Under the pieces are notes generated by a model that saw only the letters and a program-made list of their open reading frames with translations, searched no databases and was not told the origin of the DNA. A stretch of 45,366 nucleotides of DNA, taken from the NCBI RefSeq assembly GCF_003626575.1, contig NZ_RBDY01000046.1:1-45366 (forward strand). The letters run 5' to 3'. Positions 1 to 8,696 of this stretch are shown here, piece by piece (position 1 is the first letter of the stretch; the number at the start of each line of letters is the position of its first letter). A program made the position numbers and the translations under genes. Origin of the DNA: Streptomyces radicis (GTDB lineage Bacteria; Actinomycetota; Actinomycetes; Streptomycetales; Streptomycetaceae).

Positions 1-109
1 CCTGGCGGGAGGGCTCGCCCGGCTTGGCGCCGAGGCCGGTGAGGGTGTCCTTGAGCGGCTGGACGGGGCCGGTGAGCCGGTACTTCTGCTCGACCTCGGT
101 GTACTCCAC
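1..109 (-). CDS. CYTH domain protein, N-terminal 36 codons only
   Basis: The reading frame runs off the left edge of the window. It starts at a GTG (107-109) preceded by GAGG eight bases upstream and opens with VEYTEVEQKYRL, then a segment ending LGAKPGEPSRQ. The ExEQKYRL pattern near the N-terminus is the hallmark of CYTH-fold proteins (class IV adenylate cyclase / thiamine triphosphatase group), which bind triphosphate compounds. It begins 11 bases after the stop of the aldo/keto reductase and is probably co-transcribed with it. The substrate cannot be inferred from this fragment. Confidence 0.72.
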   Translation of the reverse strand, partial: MEYTEVEQKYRLTGPVQPLKDTLTGLGAKPGEPSRQ

Positions 110-119
110 GGTGTGATCC

Positions 120-1190
120 TCAAGGGGCTCGATGGACTGCGGTGTCGTGTGCGTTCATCCTCTCGCGCGCGGGTGTCATGACCGCGCGCGCGAAGGCGAT
201 GTCGTCGTTGTCGAGGGGTTCGTCGACGCGGGCGAGGGTCGCGTTGAGCTGCGATGCGTCGCGGAACCCGACCAGCGCGGCGGCGTGGGGGTGATCGTGC
301 AGCGCGTAGTGGACGGCGACGCGCGCGAGGTCGCCGCGCCGGTCGCCGAATCGGTGGGCGAGCCGGTGCAGGGCGGCCTCGACCGCGTTGAGCAGGTCCG
401 GGTCGACGCTCTTGCGTGAGCGGTGGTCGGCGGGGCTGAAGCCCGCTGCCTGGCGGGCGCGCTGGGTGCCGAGCAGGAGCCCTTGGCCGAGCACCTGCTT
501 CATCAGGACGCCGACGCCCTCGGCGCGGGCGAAGGCGAAGATGTCCGTCTCCCCGGCCGGGTGGAGCGGGGACAGCAGGTTGTACCGCACGGTGATCACG
601 TCGGGCCGTATCGCCCGGAACAGCGTGAGGAAGCGGCGCGCTTGGCGGCCGAGCGGATGCGCGGGGTCGTTCGCCCACTCGGCGGCCAACCGGTGCGGCG
701 CGCGCATGCCGATGGCGCGGACGATCCCCCGCGCGCGGAGGCCGTGCATCGTCGCGATCGCCGGGCCCAGATGGGTGTCCCGTGGTCCGAAGTCGTCGCT
801 GTGCAGGTGGTACAGGTCGAGGTGGTCGGTGCCGAGGTTGTCGAGTGTGGTCGCGAGCTGGCTCTCCATTTGCTGCGGCAGATAGGGGTGTCGCGCGGTG
901 CCGGAGAAGTGGCCGACCTTGCTGGAGATCACCAGCTCCTGGCGGTGTGTCTCGCGCAGCAGGCGGCCGAGGAGGCGTTCGGACCGGCCGAGCCCGTACA
1001 CGTCGGCGGTGTCGTACAGGGTGACCCCCAACGCGTGGGCCCGGAGCAGCCCCTTGAACGCGGCCCGCTCGCACACGCCGCCCCAGCCGATGGGTCTGCC
1101 GTCGTTGATCGCGGGTCCCCCGATGGTCCAGCAGCCCGCGCCGACCGAGGAGACCTCGCGGCCGAGGCCGGGGATCGTGCGGTATTGCAT
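120..1190 (-). CDS. Aldo/keto reductase family oxidoreductase
   Basis: A 356-residue protein of the AKR TIM-barrel family, which reduces carbonyls with NADPH. The N-terminus reads YRTIPGLGREVSSVGAGCW. The catalytic tetrad is visible as Asp60 and Tyr65 (TLYDTADVYG), Lys91 (VISSKVGH) and His130 (DLYHLH). The middle section HGLRARGIVRAIGM corresponds to the usual 'GKIRAIGVSN' strand. It starts 10 bases after the stop of the truncated radical SAM gene and precedes the CYTH gene, so the three probably form one minus-strand transcript. The physiological substrate is unknown; AKRs beside radical SAM enzymes often act on small-molecule intermediates, but that is only suggestive here. Confidence 0.88.
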   Translation of the reverse strand: MQYRTIPGLGREVSSVGAGCWTIGGPAINDGRPIGWGGVCERAAFKGLLRAHALGVTLYDTADVYGLGRSERLLGRLLRETHRQELVISSKVGHFSGTARHPYLPQQMESQLATTLDNLGTDHLDLYHLHSDDFGPRDTHLGPAIATMHGLRARGIVRAIGMRAPHRLAAEWANDPAHPLGRQARRFLTLFRAIRPDVITVRYNLLSPLHPAGETDIFAFARAEGVGVLMKQVLGQGLLLGTQRARQAAGFSPADHRSRKSVDPDLLNAVEAALHRLAHRFGDRRGDLARVAVHYALHDHPHAAALVGFRDASQLNATLARVDEPLDNDDIAFARAVMTPARERMNAHDTAVHRAP

Positions 1191-1200
1191 GGCGGGGCTC

Positions 1201-2256
1201 CTAGGTTCCGCAGGGGTCGGAGGCGTTGATCAGCCGCCAGCCATCGGCGGACTCCCAGCGGCTGTGCTCGCGGCCGAGTGTCGTGGAGTGCGCCGGGTCG
1301 AGCTGGCGGGCCAGCGCGGTGACCGTGGTGGCCATGCGGTCGCGTAACCGGTGCACGCGGTGTTCGAGCATGTCGCCGATCCGGCCGGTCAGTTCGCGGT
1401 GGATGTCCTGGTCGGCGCCCTTCAGGGGATGGGCCTCGATGGCGCTGATCATGTCGCCGAGCACGTCGTACGCCGCGTCCTTGAGGACGACGCGGGCGTC
1501 GCGCACCGCGCCGCGTTGTTCGCCGTCGAGGACCTTCTCCAACGACTTCAACGTGTAGTCCAGGGCGAAGTGGCGGTCGACCCAGCGCTGTGCCCAGCCG
1601 CTCGCGACGCCGATGCGCCAGTCCACGAAGCGCGCGTCGACCCGGCCCATGGACGGCAGGGTCCGTCCGGCCAGCCCGGCCGCCTGCACCCTGCGGGTGT
1701 AGGCCGCGCCGATCAGGCACTCCATCGAGACGAGCATGTAGGAGATCGCGGTGTGCAGCGGGCGCCCTGTGGTCGTCGCGTCCACGAATGCCTTGTTGCG
1801 CACCCCGGCCACGATGTCGGCCGACCGAGCGCCGGGTTGGGGGTGAAGCAGGAGGTCGGTGCGGCCTTGGAAGGCGTGCGTGGCCTTGAGCTCGTCCAGG
1901 GTCATCAGGTGGTCGAAGGTGATGTAGGTGAACCGGGTCGGCACGCCGAGCGCGGACAACGTACGGATGGCCAGGGCGTTCTGCTCGCCCGTGGTCTCCT
2001 TGTTGAAGCGGGCGAGCACGGAGTCGACGCCGGATTCCACGCCGAACAGCATCCGGCGCAGGCCGTGCCGTTCGACGAGCGCGCGCCACATCTCGGCGCG
2101 TTCCCTGTGCCAGTCGGTGTCGCGGCCCGGATGCGCCACCTGGTCGATCCGGCAGCTGGACTCCCAGGCGAATCCGGCCCGGTGGATCATGTCGGCGACC
2201 TCGACCGCCCGCCGCGCGGCGTTGTCGAATGCGACGCGCTGATCGAGGACCGCTGG
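1201..2256 (-). pseudogene. Radical SAM protein, N-terminally truncated remnant
   Basis: The first ATG is at 2188-2190 and would give a 329-residue protein. The frame is open, with family-like sequence (DQRVAFDNAARRAVEVAD), back to 2256, where it abuts the TAG stop of the galactanase gene. What remains is the second half of a radical SAM barrel: WESSCRIDQVA, then LFGVESGVDSVLARFNKETT, the glycine-rich strand of B12-dependent-type radical SAM enzymes. The CxxxCxxC motif that binds the iron-sulfur cluster should lie upstream and is absent, so the product cannot do radical chemistry as encoded. The junction looks like a deletion or insertion breakpoint. A functional fragment with another role is possible but less likely. 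Confidence 0.68.
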
Positions 2257-3369
2257 CTATCGCCAGGTGGCCGCCGGGAGGGCGCGGCCCCGGAAGTCGA
2301 AGAGGGCCTGGTTCTCCCACGCGTTGCCCGAGGCGGGGTCGTACGGGTCCCAGCCGTTGCCGGGGGTGGCGATCCAGGCGGGCTCCCAGTAGTAGAGGCC
2401 GCGGCCCCGCCCGTCGGGCACCTCGGACAGCACCTGGGAGACGGCGCGCACCCAGTCGGCCTGCCCCTCCCAACTGGCACCGAAGTTCGGCACGAGCTGC
2501 GAGGGGTCGGCGATGATGTTGGGGTGCCCGTCGGAGTCGGCGAGGACGAACGGGTAGGCGGTCTCGGCGACCACGATGTCCCGCTCGTAACGGGCCGCGC
2601 AGTCGATGGCGTTGATCCGCAGATCGTCCAACGTGCCGTGCCAGTACCCGTAGAAGGACAGGGCGATCACGTCGAACGGGACGCCCCGGCTGACCGCGTT
2701 GTCGAACCACCAGACGGTCGCGGGGTTGTCGCCGCCCTCGGCGAGGTGGAGGGCGACCTCGATGCCGGGGGTGGCGTCGGTGGCGGCGCGGGAGCCCGCG
2801 GTCAGCAGCCGGGCGAGGGCGTCGAAGTCGCCGCTCGCGCCGTCGGGCCAGAGCAGGCCGCCGTTGATCTCGTTGCCGATCTGGGCCATGGTCGCGGGGG
2901 TGCCCTGCTGTGCCAGGCCGCCCAGGATCTCGTGGGTGTGGTTGTAGACGGCCTGTTCGAGGTCGGGGAGGGAGAGGCCCGCCCAGGCGGCGGGCTTGTT
3001 CTGCTGGCCCGGGTCGGCCCAGCTGTCGGAGTAGTGGAAGTCGATCAGCAGCCGCAGGCCGTGGGCGTGGGCCCGCTGGCCCATCGCGAGGATGTGGGGC
3101 AGCCCGTGGTAGCCGTCGGGCGAGTTCACCCAGACCTTCAGGCGCACATGGTTGGCGCCGCCCGCCGCGAGGATCGCCACGGGGTCGCCCGGCGTGCCGT
3201 CGGCGTGGCGGAAGACGGCGCCCAGGTCCTCGGCCTTGGGGACCGAGGAAAGGTCGACGCCCTGGACGGGGAGGGGCACGGCCCTGGCGGTGCCACCGGC
3301 CAGGGCGGTGAACGCGGCGGGCGCGGCCAGCGCGGCGGTCCCGGCGCGCAGGAGCGTTCGTCTGTGCAT
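2257..3369 (-). CDS. ganB: Secreted arabinogalactan endo-beta-1,4-galactanase (GH53)
   Basis: A 370-residue secreted enzyme that cleaves beta-1,4-galactan side chains of pectin to galacto-oligosaccharides. The N-terminus MHRRTLLRAG followed by an alanine-rich segment ending ARA looks like a signal peptide of about 30 residues, possibly Tat-like. GH53 markers follow: VQGVDLSSVPKAEDLG, then ANHVRLKVWVNSPDGYHG, and LLIDFHYSDSWADPGQQNKPA. The acid/base is Glu167 (QIGNEINGG) and the nucleophile is Glu269 (VVAETAYPF). The ATG at 3367-3369 is preceded by GAAGGGA. The gene lies 23 bases after the GH42 gene and is transcribed with it. Its stop codon abuts the radical SAM remnant. The gene name follows the Bacillus galactan system. 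Confidence 0.93.
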   Translation of the reverse strand: MHRRTLLRAGTAALAAPAAFTALAGGTARAVPLPVQGVDLSSVPKAEDLGAVFRHADGTPGDPVAILAAGGANHVRLKVWVNSPDGYHGLPHILAMGQRAHAHGLRLLIDFHYSDSWADPGQQNKPAAWAGLSLPDLEQAVYNHTHEILGGLAQQGTPATMAQIGNEINGGLLWPDGASGDFDALARLLTAGSRAATDATPGIEVALHLAEGGDNPATVWWFDNAVSRGVPFDVIALSFYGYWHGTLDDLRINAIDCAARYERDIVVAETAYPFVLADSDGHPNIIADPSQLVPNFGASWEGQADWVRAVSQVLSEVPDGRGRGLYYWEPAWIATPGNGWDPYDPASGNAWENQALFDFRGRALPAATWR

Positions 3370-3392
3370 CGTGGCGGTCCCTTCATGGCGGG

Positions 3393-5420
3393 TCAGCGGG
3401 TGGGTGGAGCGAGGTGCACGACGCGCACGGCGCCCGCGGGAACGGCCAGGTGGCCGGTGGCGCGGTCGCCGGTGAGGAGCTCGGTACCCGCCGCTGCCAG
3501 GGGGACCTTGGCCTCGGCGGCGGTGTGGTTGATCGCGAAGAGATAGGTGTCGCCCTCCGCCCCGGTGCGCGCGACGACCTCGACGTCGCGCGGCAGGTCG
3601 TCGCGCGGCGCGAGCCCGGCGTCGGCGGTGGCGGCGGCCAGGACGGCGGCGAGACCATCGTGGCCCAGGCGCGCCGAGACATACCAGGCCGCGCCGTCGC
3701 CCAGCGCGTGCCGGGTGACGGCGGGGCCGCCGACGGCGGGCCCGTCGGCGTAGCGCCACACGGCATCGGCGCCCCGGGTGACCACGGTCTCGGCCCAGAC
3801 GTCGGCGGTCAGCGCGGGCCCGTCGGGCCCGGTGAGGGTGACGGTCTCGCCCGCGCGCAGCGGCTGGAACTCCTCGACGGTCAGGCCGAGTACGTCGCGC
3901 AGCGGGCCCGGGTGGGGGCCGGGGTGGACGGCGTCGTGGGCGTCGACGATGCCGGAGAAGCACGAGACGACGAGGGTGCCGCCGCCGCGGACATAGCGCG
4001 TGAGGCCCTCGCCCGCGGCCGCGGTGGTGAGGTAGAGGGAGGGGACGACGACCAGGGGGTGGTCCGCGAGCCCCGGGGCCTCCGGCTCGACGAAGTCCAC
4101 GGTGAGGTGACGGTCGTAGAGGGCGCGGTACCAGGACTCGGCGCGCTCCCTGGTGTCGAGGTCGTCGCTGGGCCGCCACTCCAGGGACTGCGCCCACCAG
4201 GACTGCCAGTCCCACACGACGGCGGCGTCCGCGGTGGTGCGGCTGCCCAGGATCGGCGTCAACGCGCCGAGGTCGGCGCCGAGTTGGACGACCTCGCGCC
4301 AGATGCGGCTGTCGGTGCCCGCGTGCGGGACCATCGCCGAGTGGAACTTCTCTGCGCCCGCGCGTGAGGCCCGCCACTGGAAGAACATCGCGCCGTCGGA
4401 GCCGCGGGCGACATGGGCCAGGCTGTTGCGTGCCATCTCGCCGGGGCGCTTGGCGATGCCGCGGGGTTGCCAGTTGACGGCGCTCGTGGAGTGTTCGAGC
4501 AGCAGCCAGGGGCGGCCGCCCGCGACGGAGCGGGTCAGGTCGGCGGCCATGGCGAGGTTGACATGGTTCCGGTCCTCCTCGGCGACCAGGTAGTGGTCGT
4601 TGGTGACCACGTCGACCTCGCGGCCCCAGGCCCAGTAGTCGATGGAGTCGCACTGGGTGGGCGACACCATGAAGTTGGTGGTGACCGGGACGCCGGGGGA
4701 CAGCTCGTGCAGCAGGTCGCGCTCGCGGCGGAAGTTGGCGAGTGCGGCGTCGTTGGCGAAACGGGCGTGGTCGAGGCGCTGGGCCGGGTTGCCCACGGTG
4801 GGGGTGAGCCTGGGCGGCTCGACCTCGGCGAAGTCGCCGTAGCGCTGCCCCCAGAACTCGGTGCCCCAGGCGGAGTTGAGCGCGTCGACCGTGCCGTGGC
4901 GGTCGGCGAGCCAGCGGCGGAAGTGCTCGGCCGAGGGCGGGCAGTAGCAGGCGAGGACGGGCACGCCGTACTCGTTGTGAACGTGCCACAGGGCGAGCGC
5001 GGGGTGGTCGCCGTAGCGCTCGCCCAGGGCACGGGTGATGCGGGCGGCGGCCTCGTGGTAGGCGGGCGAGCTGTGGCAGATCGCGCCGCGTGAGCCGAAC
5101 TCGTAGCGCCTGCCGTCCCGTTCGACCGGCAGCGCCTCGGGGTGCGCGCGGTAGAACCAGGCGGGCGGCACGACCGTCGGGGTGCCGAGCGCGACGCGGA
5201 CGCCGCCCTCGTGCAGCAGGTCGATGACGCGGTCGAGCCAGCCGAAGTCGAAGCGGCCCTCGCTCGGTTCGAGCCTGGCCCAGGAGAAGATCCCGACGCT
5301 CACCAGGGTGACCCCGGCCTCGCGCATGAGCGCGACATCCTCGGGCCAGATCTCCTCGGGCCACTGCTCGGGGTTGTAGTCCCCGCCGAAGGCGAGCCGG
5401 TCGAGCCGGTCCATCCGCAT
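3393..5420 (-). CDS. ganA: Beta-galactosidase, GH42
   Basis: A 675-residue cytoplasmic glycosidase, with no signal peptide, that would hydrolyse imported galacto-oligosaccharides. Family features: FGGDYNPEQWPEEIWPEDVALM near the N-terminus, a catalytic acid/base Glu150 in WHVHNEYG, the cysteine-containing segment LACYCPPSAEHF, and the nucleophile Glu309 in LLLEHSTSAVNWQPRG. The length is normal for GH42. The start is the ATG at 5418-5420, with AAAGG eight bases upstream; a longer frame to 5543 would run through both operators and is rejected. It is the first gene of the minus-strand half of the galactan locus. An operator palindrome lies just upstream of its ribosome-binding site. Confidence 0.94.
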   Translation of the reverse strand: MRMDRLDRLAFGGDYNPEQWPEEIWPEDVALMREAGVTLVSVGIFSWARLEPSEGRFDFGWLDRVIDLLHEGGVRVALGTPTVVPPAWFYRAHPEALPVERDGRRYEFGSRGAICHSSPAYHEAAARITRALGERYGDHPALALWHVHNEYGVPVLACYCPPSAEHFRRWLADRHGTVDALNSAWGTEFWGQRYGDFAEVEPPRLTPTVGNPAQRLDHARFANDAALANFRRERDLLHELSPGVPVTTNFMVSPTQCDSIDYWAWGREVDVVTNDHYLVAEEDRNHVNLAMAADLTRSVAGGRPWLLLEHSTSAVNWQPRGIAKRPGEMARNSLAHVARGSDGAMFFQWRASRAGAEKFHSAMVPHAGTDSRIWREVVQLGADLGALTPILGSRTTADAAVVWDWQSWWAQSLEWRPSDDLDTRERAESWYRALYDRHLTVDFVEPEAPGLADHPLVVVPSLYLTTAAAGEGLTRYVRGGGTLVVSCFSGIVDAHDAVHPGPHPGPLRDVLGLTVEEFQPLRAGETVTLTGPDGPALTADVWAETVVTRGADAVWRYADGPAVGGPAVTRHALGDGAAWYVSARLGHDGLAAVLAAATADAGLAPRDDLPRDVEVVARTGAEGDTYLFAINHTAAEAKVPLAAAGTELLTGDRATGHLAVPAGAVRVVHLAPPTR

Positions 5421-5433
5421 CTGCTGAGCCTTT

Positions 5434-5449
5434 CTGTGAACGTGCACAG
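5434..5449. promoter_or_regulatory. LacI-type operator 1 (galactan locus)
   Basis: CTGTGAACGTGCACAG is a 16-bp imperfect palindrome with 14 of 16 symmetric positions. It is 14 bases upstream of the GH42 start codon. The same sequence class recurs at 5503-5518, and a LacI-family gene closes the divergent operon. The central CG is typical of LacI-family sites. Binding by the neighbouring repressor is inferred. Confidence 0.68.
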
Positions 5450-5475
5450 TCCACATAACCGCACAGTCCCAACCA

Positions 5476-5504
5476 TTGACAAGACGAAGACCCCTTTCTC
5501 TACT
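5476..5504 (+). promoter_or_regulatory. Candidate promoter of the galactan ABC operon
   Basis: A perfect TTGACA (-35, 5476-5481) and TCTACT (-10, 5499-5504, four of six consensus bases) are separated by 17 bases. The -10 element abuts and slightly overlaps operator 2, an arrangement that would let a bound LacI repressor block RNA polymerase. The transcription start has not been measured. Confidence 0.45.
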
Positions 5505-5518
5505 GTGAACGCTCACAG
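5503..5518. promoter_or_regulatory. LacI-type operator 2 (galactan locus)
   Basis: CTGTGAACGCTCACAG matches its own reverse complement at 14 of 16 positions. It shares CTGTGAACG and CACAG with operator 1, whose centre is 69 bases away. It overlaps the putative -10 box of the transporter operon. The two sites flank the divergent promoter region, so a tetrameric LacI protein could close both halves together. Confidence 0.7.
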
Positions 5519-5545
5519 ATCCCGCCCTGTCTCCCGGAGGCACCC

Positions 5546-6838
5546 ATGCATCAGCGCACCACCGTCGCGGCGCTCACGGCCGCCCTCACCACCGCCGCCC
5601 TCGCGGGCTGCGGCTCGTCCGACGGCGGCGGCTCCGACGGGCCGGTCGACCTGACGTACTGGGCCTGGGCGCCGGGCATGGAGCAGGTGGTCGAGCTGTG
5701 GAACGAGGCCAACCCCGACATCCAGGTGACCGTCAAGGAGCAGGCGGCGGGCGACGACCTCGTCACCAGGACGATCACCGCGGCCCAGGCGGGCGAGGCC
5801 CCCGACCTGGTGCAGGCGGAGTACCAGGCGCTGCCCACCCTGGTGAGCAACGACGTGCTCGCCGACATCTCCGGCGAACTCGACGGCGCCGAGGAGCAGT
5901 TCGCGCCCGGGCTGTGGCAGCAGGTCACCCTGGGCACCGACGCGGTCTACGCGCTGCCGCAGGACTCGGGGCCGATGATGTTCTACTACCGCGAGGACCT
6001 GTTCGCCGAGTACGGCCTCGAAGTCCCCACCACCTGGGAGGAGTTCGCCGACACCGCCCGCGCCGTGCGGGACGCGGACCCCGACACGTACCTGACGACG
6101 TTCTCCGCCAACGACGCGGGCCTCTTCGCCGGTCTCGCCCAGCAGGCGGGCGCCCGCTGGTGGACCGCGGACGGCGAGACGTGGCGCGTCGCCATCGACG
6201 ACGAGGCCACCCGCCGCGTCGCGGAGTTCTGGGGCGGCCTCGTCGCCGAGGACGCCGTCCTCAACGAGCCGATGTACACGCCCGCGTGGAACCAGGCCAT
6301 CAACACCGGCGAGCAGCTCGCCTGGGTCAGCGCCGTGTGGGCCCCCGGCACCCTGTCCACCGCCGCGCCCGACACCGCGGGCTCATGGGCCATGGCGCCG
6401 CTGCCGCAGTGGGAGGAGGGCGGCAACGCCACGGGCAGCTGGGGAGGTTCGACCACGGCCGTCACCAACGACGGCCAACACCGCGAGGCCGCCGTGGAGT
6501 TCGCGACCTGGCTCAACACCGACCCCGAGGCGCTTGCCGCCCTGGTCACCGAGGGCGGCATCTACCCCGCGGCCACCGCCGCGCAGACGGGCGACGCGCT
6601 GGCCGGGCCGCCCGCGTTCTTCGAGAACCAGCCCGATTTCTACGCCCGCGCCGCCGAGATAGCCCAGGGGACCGCGCCCGCCTCCTGGGGACCCAATGTC
6701 AATGTCGCGTATGGCGCGTTCAACGACGCCTTCGCCGCCGCCGCCGAGAGCCGGGGCGACTTCGCCGAGGCGCTGGCCACCGTGCACCGCGCCACCGTCG
6801 ACGACATGGAGTCGCACGGCTTCCAGGTCGCCGAATGA
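5546..6838 (+). CDS. Sugar ABC transporter solute-binding lipoprotein (galacto-oligosaccharide)
   Basis: A 430-residue extracellular binding lipoprotein of the carbohydrate class 1 family. The signal sequence ends in a lipobox LAGC with the acylated Cys22, followed by a serine/glycine linker. Mature-protein landmarks are VDLTYWAWAPGMEQVVELWNE, then NPDIQVTVKEQ, and PTTWEEFADTARAV. The ATG at 5546 follows GGAGG with a 5-base spacer. It is the first gene of the plus-strand operon, and its stop overlaps the next start as ATGA. The order of binding protein, permease, permease beside GH42 and GH53 enzymes matches the Bacillus ganSPQAB content, so galacto-oligosaccharides are the likely cargo. No ATPase gene is present. 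Confidence 0.9.
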   Translation: MHQRTTVAALTAALTTAALAGCGSSDGGGSDGPVDLTYWAWAPGMEQVVELWNEANPDIQVTVKEQAAGDDLVTRTITAAQAGEAPDLVQAEYQALPTLVSNDVLADISGELDGAEEQFAPGLWQQVTLGTDAVYALPQDSGPMMFYYREDLFAEYGLEVPTTWEEFADTARAVRDADPDTYLTTFSANDAGLFAGLAQQAGARWWTADGETWRVAIDDEATRRVAEFWGGLVAEDAVLNEPMYTPAWNQAINTGEQLAWVSAVWAPGTLSTAAPDTAGSWAMAPLPQWEEGGNATGSWGGSTTAVTNDGQHREAAVEFATWLNTDPEALAALVTEGGIYPAATAAQTGDALAGPPAFFENQPDFYARAAEIAQGTAPASWGPNVNVAYGAFNDAFAAAAESRGDFAEALATVHRATVDDMESHGFQVAE

Positions 6839-7812
6839 CCCCCCGAATGACCCGCCGAATGACCCGCCACACCAAGGACGTTGCCGAGGACGTCCCCCGC
6901 CCCACCCGGCGCGGGCCGCGGCGGGGCGCGCCGTACGCGTTCCTGGCCCCCGCGATCGTGCTGTTCCTGCTGTTCTTCGCGCTGCCCATCGGCTACGCGA
7001 TCCAGCTGAGCCTGCGCACCGTCGAGGTCCAGGGCCTCGGCCTCGGCAGCGGCGCCCGCCGGGAGGTGTGGGCCGGGCTCGCCAACTACACCGACGCCCT
7101 CGCCGATCCCGAACTCCTCGACGGCGCCCTGCGGGTGGCGGTCTACGGCCTCATCGTCGTGCCCGTCATGCTGGGCCTCGCGCTCGTGTTCGCGCTGCTG
7201 CTCGACGCCGAGCGCGTCCGAGGCCGCCGCGCGGGCCGCCTGCTGATCTTCCTGCCCTACGCCATCCCCGGCGTCATCGCCGCGCTGCTGTGGGGGTTCC
7301 TCTATCTGCCGTCGGTCTCCCCGCTGCACCGCACGCTCGACGCGCTCGGCCTGCCCGAGCCCGACCTGCTCGGCGGCAACGCCCTCTATCTCGCGCTCGC
7401 CAACATCGCGGTGTGGGGCGGCACCGGATTCAACATGATCGTCATCCACACCTCGCTGCGCGCCATCCCCGCCGAGCTGTACGAGGCCGCGCGCCTCGAC
7501 GGCTGCTCCCAGCTCCAGATCGCGCTGCGCGTCAAGATCCCCCTGGTGACGCCCTCGCTCGTGCTCACCTTCTTCTTCTCGATCATCGCCACGCTCCAGG
7601 TCTTCAGCGAGCCCACCACGCTGCGCCCCCTGACCAACAGCGTCCCGACCACGTGGAGTCCGCTGATGAAGGTCTACCAGGACGCGTTCGGCACCGGCGA
7701 CATCCACTCCGCCGCCGCCACCGCCGTCATCATCGCCCTGGTCACCCTCGCCCTGTCGTTCGGCTTCCTGCGCGCCGCCGGCGCCCGCGCCCGGCAGGGG
7801 GAGGCCCGATGA
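6835..7812 (+). CDS. Sugar ABC transporter permease (MalF type)
   Basis: A 325-residue inner-membrane permease with about six membrane segments, beginning PYAFLAPAIVLFLLFFALP. The EAA loop that contacts the ATPase reads EAARLDGCSQLQIALRVKIP. The first possible ATG overlaps the upstream stop as ATGA at 6835. ATGs at 6847 and 6859 are also in frame because a 12-bp unit containing the start codon is tandemly repeated, so the exact start is uncertain. It is coupled to the following permease by another ATGA overlap. It pairs with that protein to form the channel of a galacto-oligosaccharide importer. Confidence 0.91.
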   Translation: MTPRMTRRMTRHTKDVAEDVPRPTRRGPRRGAPYAFLAPAIVLFLLFFALPIGYAIQLSLRTVEVQGLGLGSGARREVWAGLANYTDALADPELLDGALRVAVYGLIVVPVMLGLALVFALLLDAERVRGRRAGRLLIFLPYAIPGVIAALLWGFLYLPSVSPLHRTLDALGLPEPDLLGGNALYLALANIAVWGGTGFNMIVIHTSLRAIPAELYEAARLDGCSQLQIALRVKIPLVTPSLVLTFFFSIIATLQVFSEPTTLRPLTNSVPTTWSPLMKVYQDAFGTGDIHSAAATAVIIALVTLALSFGFLRAAGARARQGEAR

Positions 7813-8696
7813 CCACGGCCCGCGTCACCCCACAAGCCCCACAAGCCCCACCAGCCCCGCGCGCCCCGCGGCGCGTCGCGCTCCTGCCCACCGCCGCCCT
7901 GCTGCTGGGCGCGCTGTACTGCCTCGTCCCCGTCGTCTGGGTCGTGATGGCCGCGACCAAGGCGGGCGACGAGCTGTTCTCGACGTTCACCCTGGCCCCC
8001 GGCACCGGCCTCCTCACGAACATCGCCGACCTCAACGCCTACCGCGACGGCGTCTACTGGCGCTGGATGGCCAACTCCGCGCTCTACGCGGGCGTCGGCG
8101 CCGCCCTGTCCTGCGCGGTCTCCGCGCTGGGCGGCTACGCGTTGGCCGTCTACCGCTTCGCCGGGCGCGAGGCGATCTTCGGCGTGCTGCTCACCGGCGT
8201 GCTGATGCCGCCCGTCATCCTCGCCGTCCCGCAGTACCTGCTGCTCGCCGAGGTCGACCTCACCGACCACTACCTGTCCGTCCTGCTCCCGGTGCTGCTC
8301 TCCCCCTACGGCATCTATCTGGCCCGGATCTACGCGGCGGCGGCCGTGCCGTCCGACGTCGTGGAGGCGGCGCGCATGGACGGGGCGGGCGAGTGGCGGA
8401 TCTTCAGGGCCGTCGCCCTGCCGATGATGCTGCCGGGCCTGGTGACGATCTTCCTCTTCCAGTTCGTCGCCATCTGGAACAACTTTCTCCTGCCGTTCAT
8501 CATGCTCAGCGACGACGAGAAGTTCCCGATGACGCTGGGCCTCTACACCCTGCTCAACCAGGGGTCCAACAGCCCCGCCCTCTACACCCTGGTGATCACG
8601 GGATCGCTGCTCGCCATCGTTCCGCTGGTCGCCCTGTTCCTGCTCATCCAGCGCTTCTGGAGCCTCGACCTCCTCTCGGGCGCCGTAAAGTCGTGA
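7809..8696 (+). CDS. Sugar ABC transporter permease (MalG type)
   Basis: A 295-residue inner-membrane permease. The N-terminus contains a short repetitive stretch (PQAPQAPPAPRAP), then a first membrane segment VALLPTAALLLGALYCLVP. The EAA loop is EAARMDGAGEWRIFRAVALP, and the C-terminus FWSLDLLSGAVKS is typical of MalG-type proteins. The ATG at 7809 overlaps the preceding stop, and its own stop overlaps the GTG of the LacI gene. It is the second channel subunit of the galactan importer. Energy is presumably supplied by a shared MsiK-like ATPase encoded elsewhere, as is known for Streptomyces sugar importers. Confidence 0.92.
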   Translation: MTTARVTPQAPQAPPAPRAPRRVALLPTAALLLGALYCLVPVVWVVMAATKAGDELFSTFTLAPGTGLLTNIADLNAYRDGVYWRWMANSALYAGVGAALSCAVSALGGYALAVYRFAGREAIFGVLLTGVLMPPVILAVPQYLLLAEVDLTDHYLSVLLPVLLSPYGIYLARIYAAAAVPSDVVEAARMDGAGEWRIFRAVALPMMLPGLVTIFLFQFVAIWNNFLLPFIMLSDDEKFPMTLGLYTLLNQGSNSPALYTLVITGSLLAIVPLVALFLLIQRFWSLDLLSGAVKS

